From assembly GCA_016703005.1 (NCBI GenBank), contig JADJCX010000001.1:62001-126000 (forward strand): 64,000 nucleotides of DNA, written 5' to 3'. Below are positions 20,525 to 30,872 of this stretch, in pieces. Position 1 is the stretch's first letter. Every line of letters begins with the position of its first letter. Origin of the DNA: Flavobacteriales bacterium (lineage in GTDB: Bacteria > Bacteroidota > Bacteroidia > Flavobacteriales_F > PHOS-HE28). The notes beneath the pieces were generated by a model that saw nothing but the letters and a program-made list of their open reading frames with translations, had not been told where the DNA came from and made no database searches. The position numbers were made by a program, and so were the translations under genes.

Positions 20525-21000
20525 TCACTGCTGCGCAGCGGAGTTCAACATTTTCTGATAGTCCTGCGCATGCTCTTCTATCCAAGCGGCTTTTGCCGCT
20601 TTATAGGTGAGGTTGTCCAATTCAGCATTACCGGTTGAAATGAAGATCGGGTAACCATCAGGAATACTCTCCGCAAGCTTCGCACCTCCTTCAGCAGGCA
20701 AGGGATGCGGGATGAACGTTGCCACAACGCCCGCTTGCAGAAGTACTCCGCGCACGATATCGGCATCCACAATGTGCTTCAGGCCGACCTTCAGGTGAAG
20801 ACGATCCGATGCAGCGAAAGCGCGCCGGGGTCCAAAGCGGACAACGCCTCCATAGCGATCTTCTCGTGCACACCATCCACCACCGTTTCAGCTTGGAATC
20901 GTAGTACGATGAGGTCCACCTGTTGCGCGGAACTGCTCAAAGAACGAAGCGGCAACGCCATCGAGATGGAACGGAGAGAGGAATGTGCAGCGGTTCTCAT
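20525..21000 (-). CDS. Small protein of the cassette, family S, member A (frameshifted)
   Basis: After joining two frames near 20800 the product is about 157 residues. It reads VDLIVLRFQAE, then a helix, then ALDPGALSLHRIVF, then an alpha/beta stretch VDADIVRGVLLQAGVVATF. It ends GYPIFISTGNAELDNLTYKA followed by KAAWIEEHAQDYQKM. The C-terminal part aligns with the small protein at 39489-39959 (GFPGYIDTGHPLID ... YLKAKADWFAGH). I do not recognise a named family. The order of strands and helices suggests a ferredoxin-like fold resembling heavy-metal-associated domains, an impression only. It lies immediately upstream of a large T9SS gene, as do its two relatives. Confidence 0.6.
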
Positions 21001-21103
21001 GGTCCAGCGATAAGGTGCATTCGCGATCGGTGCCAATCTACAAGAGGAACGGAGCGAACGCGCTCAGGTTGCCGGTAAGCGATGCGATCCATGGTTATGG
21101 AAA

Positions 21104-21135
21104 TGAGCAAGCCCGACTTTCGCCGGGCTTGCTCA
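21104..21135 (-). terminator. Hairpin terminator after T9SS paralog B
   Basis: A perfect 12-base inverted repeat (TGAGCAAGCCCG and its complement) with an eight-base loop, 16 nt beyond the stop at 21151 on the minus strand. It separates cassette B from cassette A. Confidence 0.65.
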
Positions 21136-21150
21136 GAAGTGTTGAAAGGA

Positions 21151-24100
21151 TCACTGCACGACGAACCGCCCTGCTCGTGTTGTTGTTCCATCGGGTGCCT
21201 TCACGGTCAACACGTAGGTACCGGGGTCGAGCCCATCGATGGATGCTGTATGCAGTTGTTTGCCGGTGCTCATGACCACAGACTGCAAGCGCACCAAGCG
21301 ACCACTTGCATCGTGCATTTGCAACTCGGCATCGCCGGCAATGGTCACATCCGCTTCCACGTTCACTGAACCGGTCGCCGGGTTGGGGAAGGGTGTGCCA
21401 ACGCTGATGGACAAGCCGAAGCTCACGGCCTCCACGTTCGAATAGGAGAAGGTGCCGTCGACATCCACTTGCTTCAAGCGGTAGTAGTTGATGCCACGAG
21501 TTGGTTGCGGATCCATGAAGGCGTATTCCAAGGTCGTATACGAGTCACCCGCACCCTGCACTTGGCCGATCGGGGCGAAGTGTTCGCCATCGATGGAACG
21601 CTCAACAACGAAATGCGAATTGCCGGACTCGCTTGCCGTGACCCAATCGAGCGCAACGGAAGTTGTCAATGCATCGGCTCTGAAGCTGAGCAACTCGATC
21701 GGCAGCACAGTGCAGTCGATGCTGGCCCCGTTGGTCGGGTTCCATGTAAGGTCGAACGCCAGACCGCTCTGGCTCCAGTTGCTGACGTAGAGCACATACA
21801 CCTCGCCAACGGTCACGGTCATTTCATTCACGAATTTATCGCCGCTCGAGTCCTCGGTGTCGTCGCCGGACCCCAGCAAAAGCCCCGTGTTACCTGTTGC
21901 ACCGGAGTACGAGCAGCGGTATGGAACTTCACTCGGCGGGCACACAACGGAAGTCTCGGGGCCCCACAGCGCGAAATCATAGTCATCGCTTCCGTTGCTG
22001 GGCACGACGGTGAATTCGAGAGTACCAGAAGCGCTGATCCCGAAATTGAACCAAGTCCCTTGGCGTTCATCGTTGCTAAGACAACCACGGTTGTGCAGAT
22101 TGAGATCCGGTTTCAAGCCGGTGTTCCCTGGGTTCGAACTCACCGATGCGGCACCGCAAACCGGAAGGCTGCCGTAGCAATCGTCGCGCGGCGGGTCTGG
22201 AGCAACACAATCGTTGGTATGCCCATACACCACGCCGGCAGCAGGTGTGGGGCCGTCGGAAAAGAGCACACCATTTCCGCTTTGCAGGATGTAGCTGATC
22301 TCGTTCTGGAAACCGCCGACGGCCGTGTAGTTCAGCACGATGATATCGCCGAAGTTCAACGGCAGGTAGATCATAGCCCGGTTGCCGGTGCTGAGCGTAT
22401 AGTTGGTGTATCCACCACCGTTGATGCTCACCCCTACAGTACTGCCTCCCCAGCCATCGCCACCGCTGTCATTGAGGTGGAGGGCATAGAAGCAACTGCC
22501 GGTGGTGGGTGGTGTAACTGCGCACAGGTCGAAGGTGCCGCTGGTACCACCGTTGCCCCAAACGCGCAGGTAGTAGGTATCGCCCGGAACAAGATCGTAC
22601 AAGTAGAGGAAGGGCGTATTCGCCGGGCCATCGTTGTCGTCGCATTCGATCAGGAAGAAGGTGCCGTTGCACGTGGCCGCAGTGTAGAGTGCCATGGACA
22701 GGTTCGTCAGTGTGCCAGCGGTCACTTCAAAATGCGCCGTGCCTGTGCTCGGGGCAGTGAACGAGAACCAAACATCACGCGCTGAACCGCTGTAACCGCC
22801 GCAGCCGGGGTCTGGGATGCTGCCCGTCAGCGTGCCGTTCACATTCGTGTGGTTAGTGCTCGAGCACGTCGTGCCCAGCGTAAGAGCTGTTGCGGCGCAG
22901 GGCTCATCATTGGCCGGTGGAGTGATATCGACAACGCAGATGCCGAAGGTGCCTCTAGCCCCGCCGTAACCCCACACCCGTACATAGTAGGTCTGGCCGG
23001 GTGTCAACCCCGTGCGATTGATCGAGCTCATATTGCCGGAGCCGTCGTCATCGTCGCATTCAATGGAAGTGAACGTGCCGTTGCAGGCTGTGGCACTGTA
23101 TAATTCCAACCCAGTATCGGTCAATCCATTAGCCGTTGTGGAGATGTTCGCCATGCCGCTGGTCGGTGCCACGAACGAGTACCACACGTCGCCACCTGAA
23201 TAGTTTGCGCACGTAGGTGCGGGAACGCCTGTTGTGGGAGCACCCCACGTTCGTCCCCGGGGTTGTTGAGCAGGTGGTGTTCACTGTAAGAGCAGTGGCA
23301 CCGCACGGGTCATCATTCGCTGGTGGCGGAGTGGCCCAAACACAGATGCTGAAGGTGCCCGCTGCTCCACTGGCCCCCCATAACCGGATATAATAGGTCT
23401 GCCCTGAGGTGAGGCCGGTACGCAGGATCTCGCTCATGTTGCCCGAACCGTCGTTGTTGTCACATTCAATGGAGGTGAACGTCCCGTTGCACGCAGTTGC
23501 GGTGTACAACTCCATGCCACTATCCGTCAGTCCTCCGGCAGTGGTCTCGATGTTGGCTACGCCATTGACAGGTGCGACGAACGAGAACCAAACGTCCCCA
23601 CCGGAGTAGCTGGCACAGGTAGGTGCTGGGATCCCTCCTGTGGAAGTTGCGCCGATGTTGGTGGACGCAGTGTTGCTGCATGAAGTGTTCACAGTGAGCA
23701 CCGTTGCCGCACAAGGATCGTCGTTAGCCGGAGGGGGGGGTGGTGAGTACACGCAGATCGATCCGTCCATTCCGTTGTTCGATGCGATGCGCTGTGTGCG
23801 GATGAGGTAGTTGGTGCCGATGACGGTGGTGAGGTTGACCGTTTCGTTCACACCATTGCCGCCCGCGTTCGCACAGCTGATCTGGGTGTACGGCCCACCG
23901 CAAGGGCCGGTGAACACGTGCAGCACTGCGTCGTGGTTGTTCAGGGGGTCGAAGGTTACCGTGGTACTCGTCGCCGTCGCTTGGAACCACCCGAAGGCAT
24001 CGTCGTTCGCACCTGCCCCGCAAGTGCCGGGGTTGTAGTCCGCGTTGTAGGTGCCCGGTTTGTTGAACGTTTCGAACGTGCAACTTGTATTCACCGTGTA

Positions 24101-24229
24101 CTGATTGGCAACTGCGTAACTGCAAGCATCACTTGTGGTTTGGGCTGCTGCATCCGGGGTTGCGAACAGCATGGCAACCAATGCTATGGCCCAGATCGAC
24201 TTCTTGCACAAGATCGAGTACTGAATCAT
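21151..24229 (-). CDS. Large T9SS-sorted surface protein with repeated PPC-like domains (paralog B, one frameshift)
   Basis: About 1,025 residues once a single frameshift near 23240 is closed. A signal peptide (ending PDAAAQ) is followed by a domain with NNHDAVLHVFTGPCGGPY. At least four PPC-like repeats of about 140 residues then follow, each with PANDDPC, GGDVWFSFVAP-like, LYTATACNGTF-like and GQTYYVRVWG-like strands. After them come a DSGGDGWGGSTVGVSING module, a DYDFALWGPE ... VYVLYVSNWSQSG domain, the NGASIDCTVLPIELLSF hallmark and a T9SS type A tail (TPFPNPATGSVNVEADV ... DPGTYVLTVKAPDG). It is the longest of the four paralogs because of the repeat number. The preceding small gene ends 29 nt upstream. 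Confidence 0.82.
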
Positions 24230-24258
24230 GATCGTCAGATTATGGCAGTGTTGTATGC

Positions 24259-24600
24259 TTATTCGGTTACCGTAACGACCTGTGCCGTGGTACGGATCGG
24301 GATCCGTACCAGTGTTACGCCGACCTGTCCGGCCATGGTGATCAATCCGGTTTCATCCAATACCTCCGTGGTCACCAGTTTCAATCGCTGCGTTGGTTGA
24401 TCCAACGACACGACCATTTCGCCGTCAAAACCGCGTAACAACTCGGTCAACTGCTTCTCGCGGTGAGGCGTGCTTATACCGGTAGCTTGAAAGAGGTAGT
24501 AGCGCTCGCCGCCAACTTCCTGGGCGTTGCAAATGCCCACGCAGATGCTGAATAGCACTGCTAGGCAAAGACCTGCGAGGCGTTGTGATGAACATGTCAT
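24259..24600 (-). CDS. Small secreted protein of the cassette, family S, member B (short)
   Basis: A 113-residue protein with a signal peptide (LCLAVLFSICVGICNAQ). The mature domain reads ERYYLFQATGISTPHREKQL, then MVVSLDQPTQRLKLVTTE, VLDETGLITMAGQVGV and a beta-rich end. The spacing of strands and the D-P/QPTQ region resemble the member at 39489, which has a WIDRPTQSALARTQV stretch. It lacks the C-terminal GFPxYIxTG segment of members A and C, so it is a shorter form or truncated. It precedes the large T9SS gene by 29 nt. Confidence 0.6.
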   Translation of the reverse strand: MTCSSQRLAGLCLAVLFSICVGICNAQEVGGERYYLFQATGISTPHREKQLTELLRGFDGEMVVSLDQPTQRLKLVTTEVLDETGLITMAGQVGVTLVRIPIRTTAQVVTVTE

Positions 24601-24759
24601 TTTGCGTCGGTTTGGTGCCGGAAATGGGTCATTCCCACTTCCGACCGGCGCCTACAACGGCATCGACGAACACATGGTTTCACTCCACCAAGCCATAAGA
24701 ATGGCCGTTGGTGGACCGCTTGGGCCTCGAAGAACGCTAAAGCAGCTATCCTTCCCTGA

Positions 24760-25982
24760 TCAGCTCCTGGCGCTCTCGGCGGTCACCTCCCGCTTCACTC
24801 CGGGGTACTGTAACAGGGCCTCGCGCAGGCATTCCACTGCAAGCCGCAGCTTATCCTGCTGCAGCACATAGGCCATGCGCACTTGTTTGCGACCGGTCGC
24901 CGGTTCCGCATAGAAGCCGGTGGCCGGGGCCATCATCACAGTATGGCCCTGGTGCTCGAACGACTCAAGCAGCCATTGGCAGAACTTGTCGCTGTCGTCT
25001 ATGGGCAACTGGGCCACGCAGTAGAACGCGCCCTTGGGTTTCGGACAGGTCACACCATCTATGGTATTCAATCCGTCCACAAGGACGTCGCGGCGCTGGC
25101 GGTATTCACCGATCACCTCGGTGAAGTAGGACGCTGGGGTGGCCAAGGCGGCCTCGGAAGCGATCTGCCCGAACGTTGGTGGGCTCAAGCGTGCCTGCGC
25201 GAACTTCAGCACGGAAGCAAGTACCTCCTGTTCCGCGATCAGAGCTCCACTCGCGCGCCGCACATGCTATAGCGTTTGCTCACACTGTCGATGAGAATGG
25301 TGTTCGCTTCGATGCCCTCCAGCGTGAGTGCGCTAACATGCTCGGCACCGTCATAGCAGAACTCCCTGTACACCTCATCCGCGAAGAGGAAGAGGTCGTG
25401 CTTCTTCACGATATCGCGCAAGCGCTCCAGTTCGGCACGGCTGTACAGGTAACCGGTGGGGTTGCCCGGATTGCAAATAAGGATGGCCCTTGTGCGAGGC
25501 GTGATGAGCTTCTCGAATTCAGCGATCGGTGGCAAAGCGAAGCCATCGTCGATCACGCAGCGTACCGGCACAACAATGGCGCCCGCAGCCACGGAGAAGC
25601 TGTTGTAGTTGGCGTAGAACGGCTCGGGGATAATGACTTCATCACCCGGATCCAGCGTGGCCATAATGCCGAAGAGCAACGCCTCGCTTCCTCCGTTGGT
25701 AACGATGATCTGGTCGGGTGTCACCGCAATGCCATGCTTTTCGTAGTACTCCGTCAAGCCTTTCCGGTAACTCTCGTTGCCTGCGCTGTGACTGTATTCA
25801 ACCACCTTCAGGTCGAGGTTGTGCATGGAGTCGATCGCCACTTGAGGCGTCGCGATATCGGGTTGGCCGATGTTCAAGTGCAGCACCTTGATGCCACGCT
25901 TCTTGGCGGCGTCGGCGAAGGGCACTAGTTTACGGATCGGGCTCGCGGGCATCCGTTCTCCTTTCTTGCTGACTGCTGGCAT
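24760..25982 (-). CDS. Class I PLP-dependent aminotransferase (one frameshift)
   Basis: About 407 residues after closing one indel near 25250. It contains LHLNIGQPDIATP, VTNGGSEALLFGIMATLDPGD, AILICNPGNPTGYLYSR and FADEVYREFCYDG. The cofactor lysine is in SVSKRYSMCGAR, directly before the frame change, and it continues with LKFAQARLSPPTFGQI. This is a second aminotransferase, clearly different from the one at 6.6 kb. It belongs to the fold type I group whose members act on aspartate, alanine or valine; the substrate is not readable. The start is taken at ATG 25982 (MPAVSKKGERMPASPIRKL) because homologs begin this way; ATG 26000 is also in frame. It lies downstream of the DUF1573 gene on the same strand. 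Confidence 0.88.
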
Positions 25983-26050
25983 GCGTTTCTTCCCGGGCAA
26001 CCGGGGGTGCTGGTTTCTGAGGCCGAAGATCGTTATCCCGTAGCAAAGAA

Positions 26051-26082
26051 GAAGGGGCCGCCCCTTGCGAGACGGCCCCTTC
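26051..26082 (-). terminator. Hairpin between DUF1573 gene and aminotransferase gene
   Basis: Ten-base arms GAAGGGGCCG and CGGCCCCTTC with a 12-base loop, 20 nt after the DUF1573 stop codon. Probably a terminator or attenuator. Confidence 0.6.
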
Positions 26083-26101
26083 GGTTGATCGGTATCGATG
26101 T

Positions 26102-26566
26102 TTAGCTACCCTTCTCAACAGGTGCCATTGGGCTCTGCTCTTTCACAGGGCTCGTTGGCGTGTCAGGGCCGGCTTCAACGGTACCGGTGATGCGCACCAC
26201 TTTGTTCGGGGCGTTCACGGCGTTGCTCGTGATGGTCACATTCTTGTTGATCGGGCCGGGACGATTGGTGTCATATTTCACCGTGATGACAGTTGTCTTG
26301 CCGGGAGGGATGGGTGCGGTGTCGCACTTGGGCACCGTGCAACCGCAGCTGCCTTTGCAGTTGGTCATGATCAACGGTTGATCCCCGGTGTTGGTCACCG
26401 TGAATTCGCAGGTGCCGTTGGCGCCTTTGGCGATCGTGCCGTAATCGTGCACTTCCTTGTCAATGGTGAGTTGCGGGCCATTGCCGCCAACTGCACGGGT
26501 ATTGTCTTGTGCCATAGCACCACCGAACACGGTAGCGAGCACCAAGGAGAAGAGTACCTTTTTCAT
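26102..26566 (-). CDS. DUF1573-domain secreted protein
   Basis: A 154-residue protein with a signal peptide (MKKVLFSLVLATVFGGAMAQ). One Ig-like DUF1573 domain contains the motif KEVHDYGTIAKGANGTCEFT, then FTVTNTGDQPLIMTNCKGSC, GCTVPKCDTAPIPPGKTTVI and NVTITSNAVNAPNKVVRITG. Cysteines in the NCKGSCGCTVPKC strip are typical of the family. A Pro/Thr-rich tail follows. Such proteins are abundant in Bacteroidota and are often encoded beside valS, as here in divergent orientation. The biochemical role is unknown; a periplasmic or surface location is inferred. Confidence 0.9.
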   Translation of the reverse strand: MKKVLFSLVLATVFGGAMAQDNTRAVGGNGPQLTIDKEVHDYGTIAKGANGTCEFTVTNTGDQPLIMTNCKGSCGCTVPKCDTAPIPPGKTTVITVKYDTNRPGPINKNVTITSNAVNAPNKVVRITGTVEAGPDTPTSPVKEQSPMAPVEKGS

Positions 26567-26624
26567 GTGTTGTTGAATTGTGTTGTTCTCGTCGTTCGGT
26601 TACACGGCAATGCGGTAACGCGAC

Positions 26625-26632
26625 CAAATGTA
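26625..26632 (-). promoter_or_regulatory. Candidate -7 box (TACATTTG) for the DUF1573 gene
   Basis: Minus-strand TACATTTG is identical to the box of the fibre-like array and lies 58 nt before ATG 26566. No clear -33 TTG is at the expected distance. Confidence 0.45.
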
Positions 26633-26703
26633 CGTGGGCACTTTTCCCGGGTTCGGGGTTTAACAGGGCTTTAACAGGCCAAGTGACGGGCCGGTGACCC
26701 GGC

Positions 26704-26711
26704 TACTTTCG
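26704..26711 (+). promoter_or_regulatory. Candidate -7 box (TACTTTCG) for valS
   Basis: TACTTTCG matches TAnnTTTG at all but one position and is the same variant seen before icmF. It ends 18 nt before the valS ATG at 26730. Confidence 0.4.
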
Positions 26712-26729
26712 CGCCTCGCATATCAATTC

Positions 26730-29370
26730 ATGGAACTCGACAAGCGTTACGACCCCTCGACCACTGAGAGCAAGTGGTACCAGTACTGGCTCGACAACGC
26801 TACTTCCGCAGCGTGCCCGATGGTCGCGAACCGTACACCGTGGTGATCCGCCCCAACGTGACCGGTGTGCTGCATATGGGGCACATGCTCAATAATACCA
26901 TACAGGATGTGCTGGTGCGCCGCGCCCGGATGCAAGGGAAGAACGCCTGCTGGGTTCCGGGAACGGACCATGCGAGCATAGCCACGGAAGCGAAGGTGGT
27001 GCGCCTGCTTGCGGAACAAGGGATCAAGAAAAGCGCGATCGGTCGTGAGAAATTCCTGGAACACGCGCACGCCTGGAAGGACAAGTACGGTGGTGTGATC
27101 CTGGAGCAGTTGAAGAAGCTCGGTGCCAGTTGTGACTGGGACCGCACGCGCTTCACCATGGAGCCGAAGTTGAACGAGGCCGTGCTCGATGTCTTCATTG
27201 ACCTACACAAGAAGGGGTTGGTGTACCGAGGCCAGCGCATGGTGAACTGGGATCCCGTTGCGCTTACCGCGGTGAGCGATGAGGAAGTGATACACAAGGA
27301 AGTGAACTCACGCCTCTTCCACGTGCGTTATGCGGTGGAAGGGGAGCAGGATACCTGGATCACCATCGCGACGACGCGCCCCGAGACCATCCTTGGCGAT
27401 AGCGCTATAGCGGTTCACCCTGAAGACGAGCGTTACGCTCATATGAAAGGGAAGCGTGCGCTGGTGCCGTTGATAGGTCGGAGCGTGCCCATCATCTTCG
27501 ATGAATACGTGGAGCGCGAGTTCGGAACCGGTGCGTTGAAGGTGACGCCCGCGCACGACGTGAACGACTACGAGCTGGGCAAAAAGCACAAGCTGGAGAC
27601 CATTGACATCCTCGAAGCGAACGGAACGCTGAGCGCTGCTGCGCAACTCTACGTTGGCGACGACCGCTTCGCTGCGCGCAAGAAGATCGTGAAGGACCTG
27701 GAAGAGAAGGGGCACCTTGTCAAGATCGAGGACATCAAGAACAAGGTGGGCTACAGCGAGCGCACCGATGCAGTGATCGAGCCGCGCCTTTCACTCCAGT
27801 GGTTCGTGAAGATGAGCGAGCTGGCCAAGCCTGCGCTGGAAGTGGTGCTCGACGGCCGCGTGAAATTGCATCCGCAGAAATTCACCAATACCTACAAGTA
27901 TTGGATGGAGAACGTCCGCGACTGGTGCATCAGCCGCCAGTTGTGGTGGGGGCAACAGATCCCGGCGTGGTACAACGATGCGGGTGATGCTGCCGTGTGC
28001 AGGACCGAAGCCGAAGCGATCGCGCAGTTCACGGCCGCAGCGCAGAGCATCAATGGCATCAAGCAGGATGAGGATGTCGTGGACACTTGGTTCAGTAGCT
28101 GGCTCTGGCCTATCAGCGTGTTCGATGGCTTCGAGAACCCTGACAATGCCGACATCAAGTACTACTACCCGACGAACGACCTGGTGACCGCTCCGGAGAT
28201 CCTCTTCTTCTGGGTGGCGCGCATGATCATGGCCGGGCTGGAATACCGCAACGAGGTGCCCTTCAAGAACGTGTACCTCACGGGTATCGTTCGCGACAAG
28301 CAGGGCCGGAAGATGAGCAAGCAATTGGGCAACAGCCCAGACCCGCTGGACCTCATTGGTAAGTTCGGCGCGGACGGCGTGCGCGTGGGCATGCTGCTCA
28401 CTTCACCGGCTGGCAACGACCTACCGTACGACGATTCGCTCTGTGAGCAGGGCCGCAACTTCAGCAACAAGATCTGGAACGCGTTCCGCCTGGTGAAAGG
28501 CTTCACTATTGAGGACAAGTCACAAAGCGCGAGCAACGCGGCCGCTTGCGCATGGATGCGTTCGCGTGTGCAGCGCGCGACTGCCGAGATCGACGGGCTC
28601 TACGACCGATTCCGGATCACCGAGGCGCTCATGGCTACCTCAAGCTGATCTGGGATGACCTATGCAGCTGGTACCTCGAGAGCATCAAGCCTCCGTTCGT
28701 GAAGAACGCCGATGGCGATGGCGTGGCCGAACCGATCGATCGCAAGACTTATGACGCGGCGATCAGTGTCTTTGAGGATGTGATGAAATTGTTGCATCCC
28801 TTCATGCCCTTCCTCACGGAGGAACTGTGGAGCCATCTGAATGAGCGCAAGGGTCCGAAGGACGCGCTGATCATCGCACCATGGCCGAAAAGCGGTGCGG
28901 GTGATGCGAAGCTTGAAGCCGAAATGCAACACGCCTTCGACCTGGTGACCGGGATTCGCGGCATACGAAATGAAAGAGGGTTGTCTCCTAAGGAGACACT
29001 TACAGTAGGTCCGACCGGAGCGACTTTCCTCACGGGAGCTACGGCCTCGCTTGTTGACAAGCTCTCAAATACTGGTGCTATCGCGCCTGCTTATGGCTCG
29101 ATACCCACCGGCGCTACCGCTGTTTTCTCTGGAAGCACTGAGTACGTGGTGCTCCTCCCAACCGGACAGGATGCTGACGTCGAAGTGAAGAAGGCCGAAG
29201 AGGAGCTCAACTACCTCCGTGGCTTCCTCACCAGCGTTGACAAGAAACTCTCGAACGAACGCTTCGTGAGTGGAGCGCCAGCTCAAGTGCTGGAGAACGA
29301 GCGCAAGAAGAAGGCCGACGCCGAGCAGAAGATCAAGGCGTTGGAGGAGCGATTGGCGGTGCTGAAGTGA
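26730..29370 (+). CDS. valS: Valyl-tRNA synthetase (two frameshifts)
   Basis: About 880 residues. The start at 26730 gives MELDKRYDPSTTESKWYQYW, as in other ValRS. The HIGH-type motif is NVTGVLHMGHMLNNT near residue 45 and the KMSKS-type motif is GRKMSKQLGNSPDPLDLIG near 525. The ValRS signature DWDRTRFTMEP, the editing domain (TTRPETILGD), the anticodon-binding region and the C-terminal coiled coil (DAEQKIKALEERLAVLK) are all present. It attaches valine to tRNA-Val. Indels occur just after the first 22 codons (near 26800) and near 28630 (LMA-TYKLIWDDL expected). The segment before the HMGH motif reads VIRPNVTG where VIPPPNVTG is usual, pointing to a further small deletion. An essential gene cannot be broken like this, so these are sequence errors. 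Confidence 0.95.
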
Positions 29371-29381
29371 GCGGGAACCAC

Positions 29382-29885
29382 ATGCGGACGACAGCAAAGA
29401 TCTCCTCGGTTTTCAATACGACACTGGAGCGTGCTTTCAAAAGCCCAATGCTGTGCGATATCACCGAAGTGCATTCGGGTCATTGGGTCACGCCCAAGGT
29501 GACGCACTGCACGGAGGACGCTACCTGGGGTCGTGCAGGGGGCAGCCGGAAAGTCCACATGGCCCGAACACCGATGTTCAAAGGAGGTGAAGCATCCTTG
29601 GACACGGTGCTGGAACGGAGGGAGAACCAATACTGGAAGATCGAAGTCTCGGATTTCAAGACATGGTCAATGGGCTTCGAGAAATTCCAAGGTGAGTGGT
29701 TCACAGAACAGATCGAGGAAGGGAGGGTGCTCGTCAGATACAGGTACACGCTGTTCTCCAACAGTGTCGTCTTCTATCCGCTCCATTGGCTGTTCACCAA
29801 GCTGATCTGGAAGAGCTATATGAGGCAGGTGCTGGAGAACATCAGGAAGCTGGCCATGCGCAAGGCGCCCTACCTGCACGATTGA
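29382..29885 (+). CDS. SRPBCC-family (START-like) protein
   Basis: About 167 residues. No signal peptide. The pattern is TTLERAFKSPMLCDITEVH, GHWVTPKVTHCTEDATWG, SRKVHMARTPMFKGGEASLD and a C-terminal amphipathic helix, SYMRQVLENIRKLAMRKA. This is the helix-grip profile of SRPBCC proteins, which bind hydrophobic ligands. A GTG at 29367 overlaps the valS stop codon (GTGA) and would add five residues; ATG 29382 is chosen conservatively. Both starts imply translation coupled to valS. Ligand unknown. Confidence 0.7.
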   Translation: MRTTAKISSVFNTTLERAFKSPMLCDITEVHSGHWVTPKVTHCTEDATWGRAGGSRKVHMARTPMFKGGEASLDTVLERRENQYWKIEVSDFKTWSMGFEKFQGEWFTEQIEEGRVLVRYRYTLFSNSVVFYPLHWLFTKLIWKSYMRQVLENIRKLAMRKAPYLHD

Positions 29886-29951
29886 TCCCCGGACCGCGCA
29901 GCTTATAGCGTCACTACTTCGAACGTGGGGCAACCGCGTTCACCTTGGTCG

Positions 29952-30872
29952 TTAGAAGTCGACGAAGTGGATCTTGTGGAACAAGCCTTCGGCATCGTGC
30001 ACGATGAACACGCGCTCTGGATGCATCACGTAGACGCCGAGATCGAAATCATACTCCTTCCATTCATAGCCGATGGCGTCATCGTCCATGGAGAACGGAT
30101 GCGCAAGGGTGTCTGAAAGGTTCACGGCGTCGAAGTCGGCGTTCACCACTTCCGTCACGCGCATGCCGCTGAATGCGTTGACCGCGCCGGTAACGAGATA
30201 AGCCGTGTACGGCTCGTAGAACTGGAAGGTGTACTGGGTGAAGGCCAGGTCGTAACTGCCCTTCGGTGGAGCGATCGTCACCGGTTGCCCGCTGCTGATC
30301 TTGAAATGGACGTAGCTGCGCGAAGGGTCTTTGGCAATGGTGAAGGATTGAACGTTGCTCCCGTTCATCTGCGCGATCTCGAACGTGTATCCGCTCGCGT
30401 CAACGGAAGTCACATGCAGTTGGCGCACGCCCATGGGAAGTCCGATCTCGCTGAAGCCGAGTTCCAAGGCATAGACGGGTTCATCGATCCGCCAATCGTC
30501 AATGGCCGTGCTATCGGGCGATCCGGTGTTGTGATCCACGCGCCACTGCGTTCCGAAACCCGTCGTGTCGAGCGGCTGGGTGATGTCGGTGCTACTTGTT
30601 GCCAATGCTCGCATGAAGCGCGACGTGTTCAACCAACGCGCCAACCGTCAACCACCACATTCGAACGCGAGGTCCCAATCCATCTTGCTGTTGGAGGTAA
30701 CGACCGAGTTCGTGCCGATGTCGTACCAGAGCTGGTCGCCGTAATCACTGCCTAGGCAAGCCTGTCCGGTCACCACCTCACCGCCCGGACGCGCAGGCAC
30801 GGGCAGCTCATCCTTCAAGCAACCGCTGAGCAGCATTGCGCCGATGACCGGTATGATGACCCTCGCTCTCAT
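29952..30872 (-). CDS. HmuY-like lipoprotein (disrupted once)
   Basis: Starts at 30872 with a lipoprotein signal (MRARVIIPVIGAMLLSGCLKDE, lipobox LLSGC). The mature part begins like HmuY-family proteins, DQLWYDIGTNSVVTSNSKMD followed by WDLAFECGG. It continues LNTSRFMRALATSSTD, SGQPVTIAPPKGSYDLAFTQ, YTFQFYEPYTAYLVTGAVN and YEWKEYDFDLGVYVM. HmuY proteins bind heme at the cell surface and hand it to a TonB receptor. An in-frame TGA lies at 30648-30650. The neighbouring frame reads DGWRV across the gap, so two compensating indels explain it. Its start overlaps the stop of the TonB-receptor gene (ATGA). Confidence 0.8.
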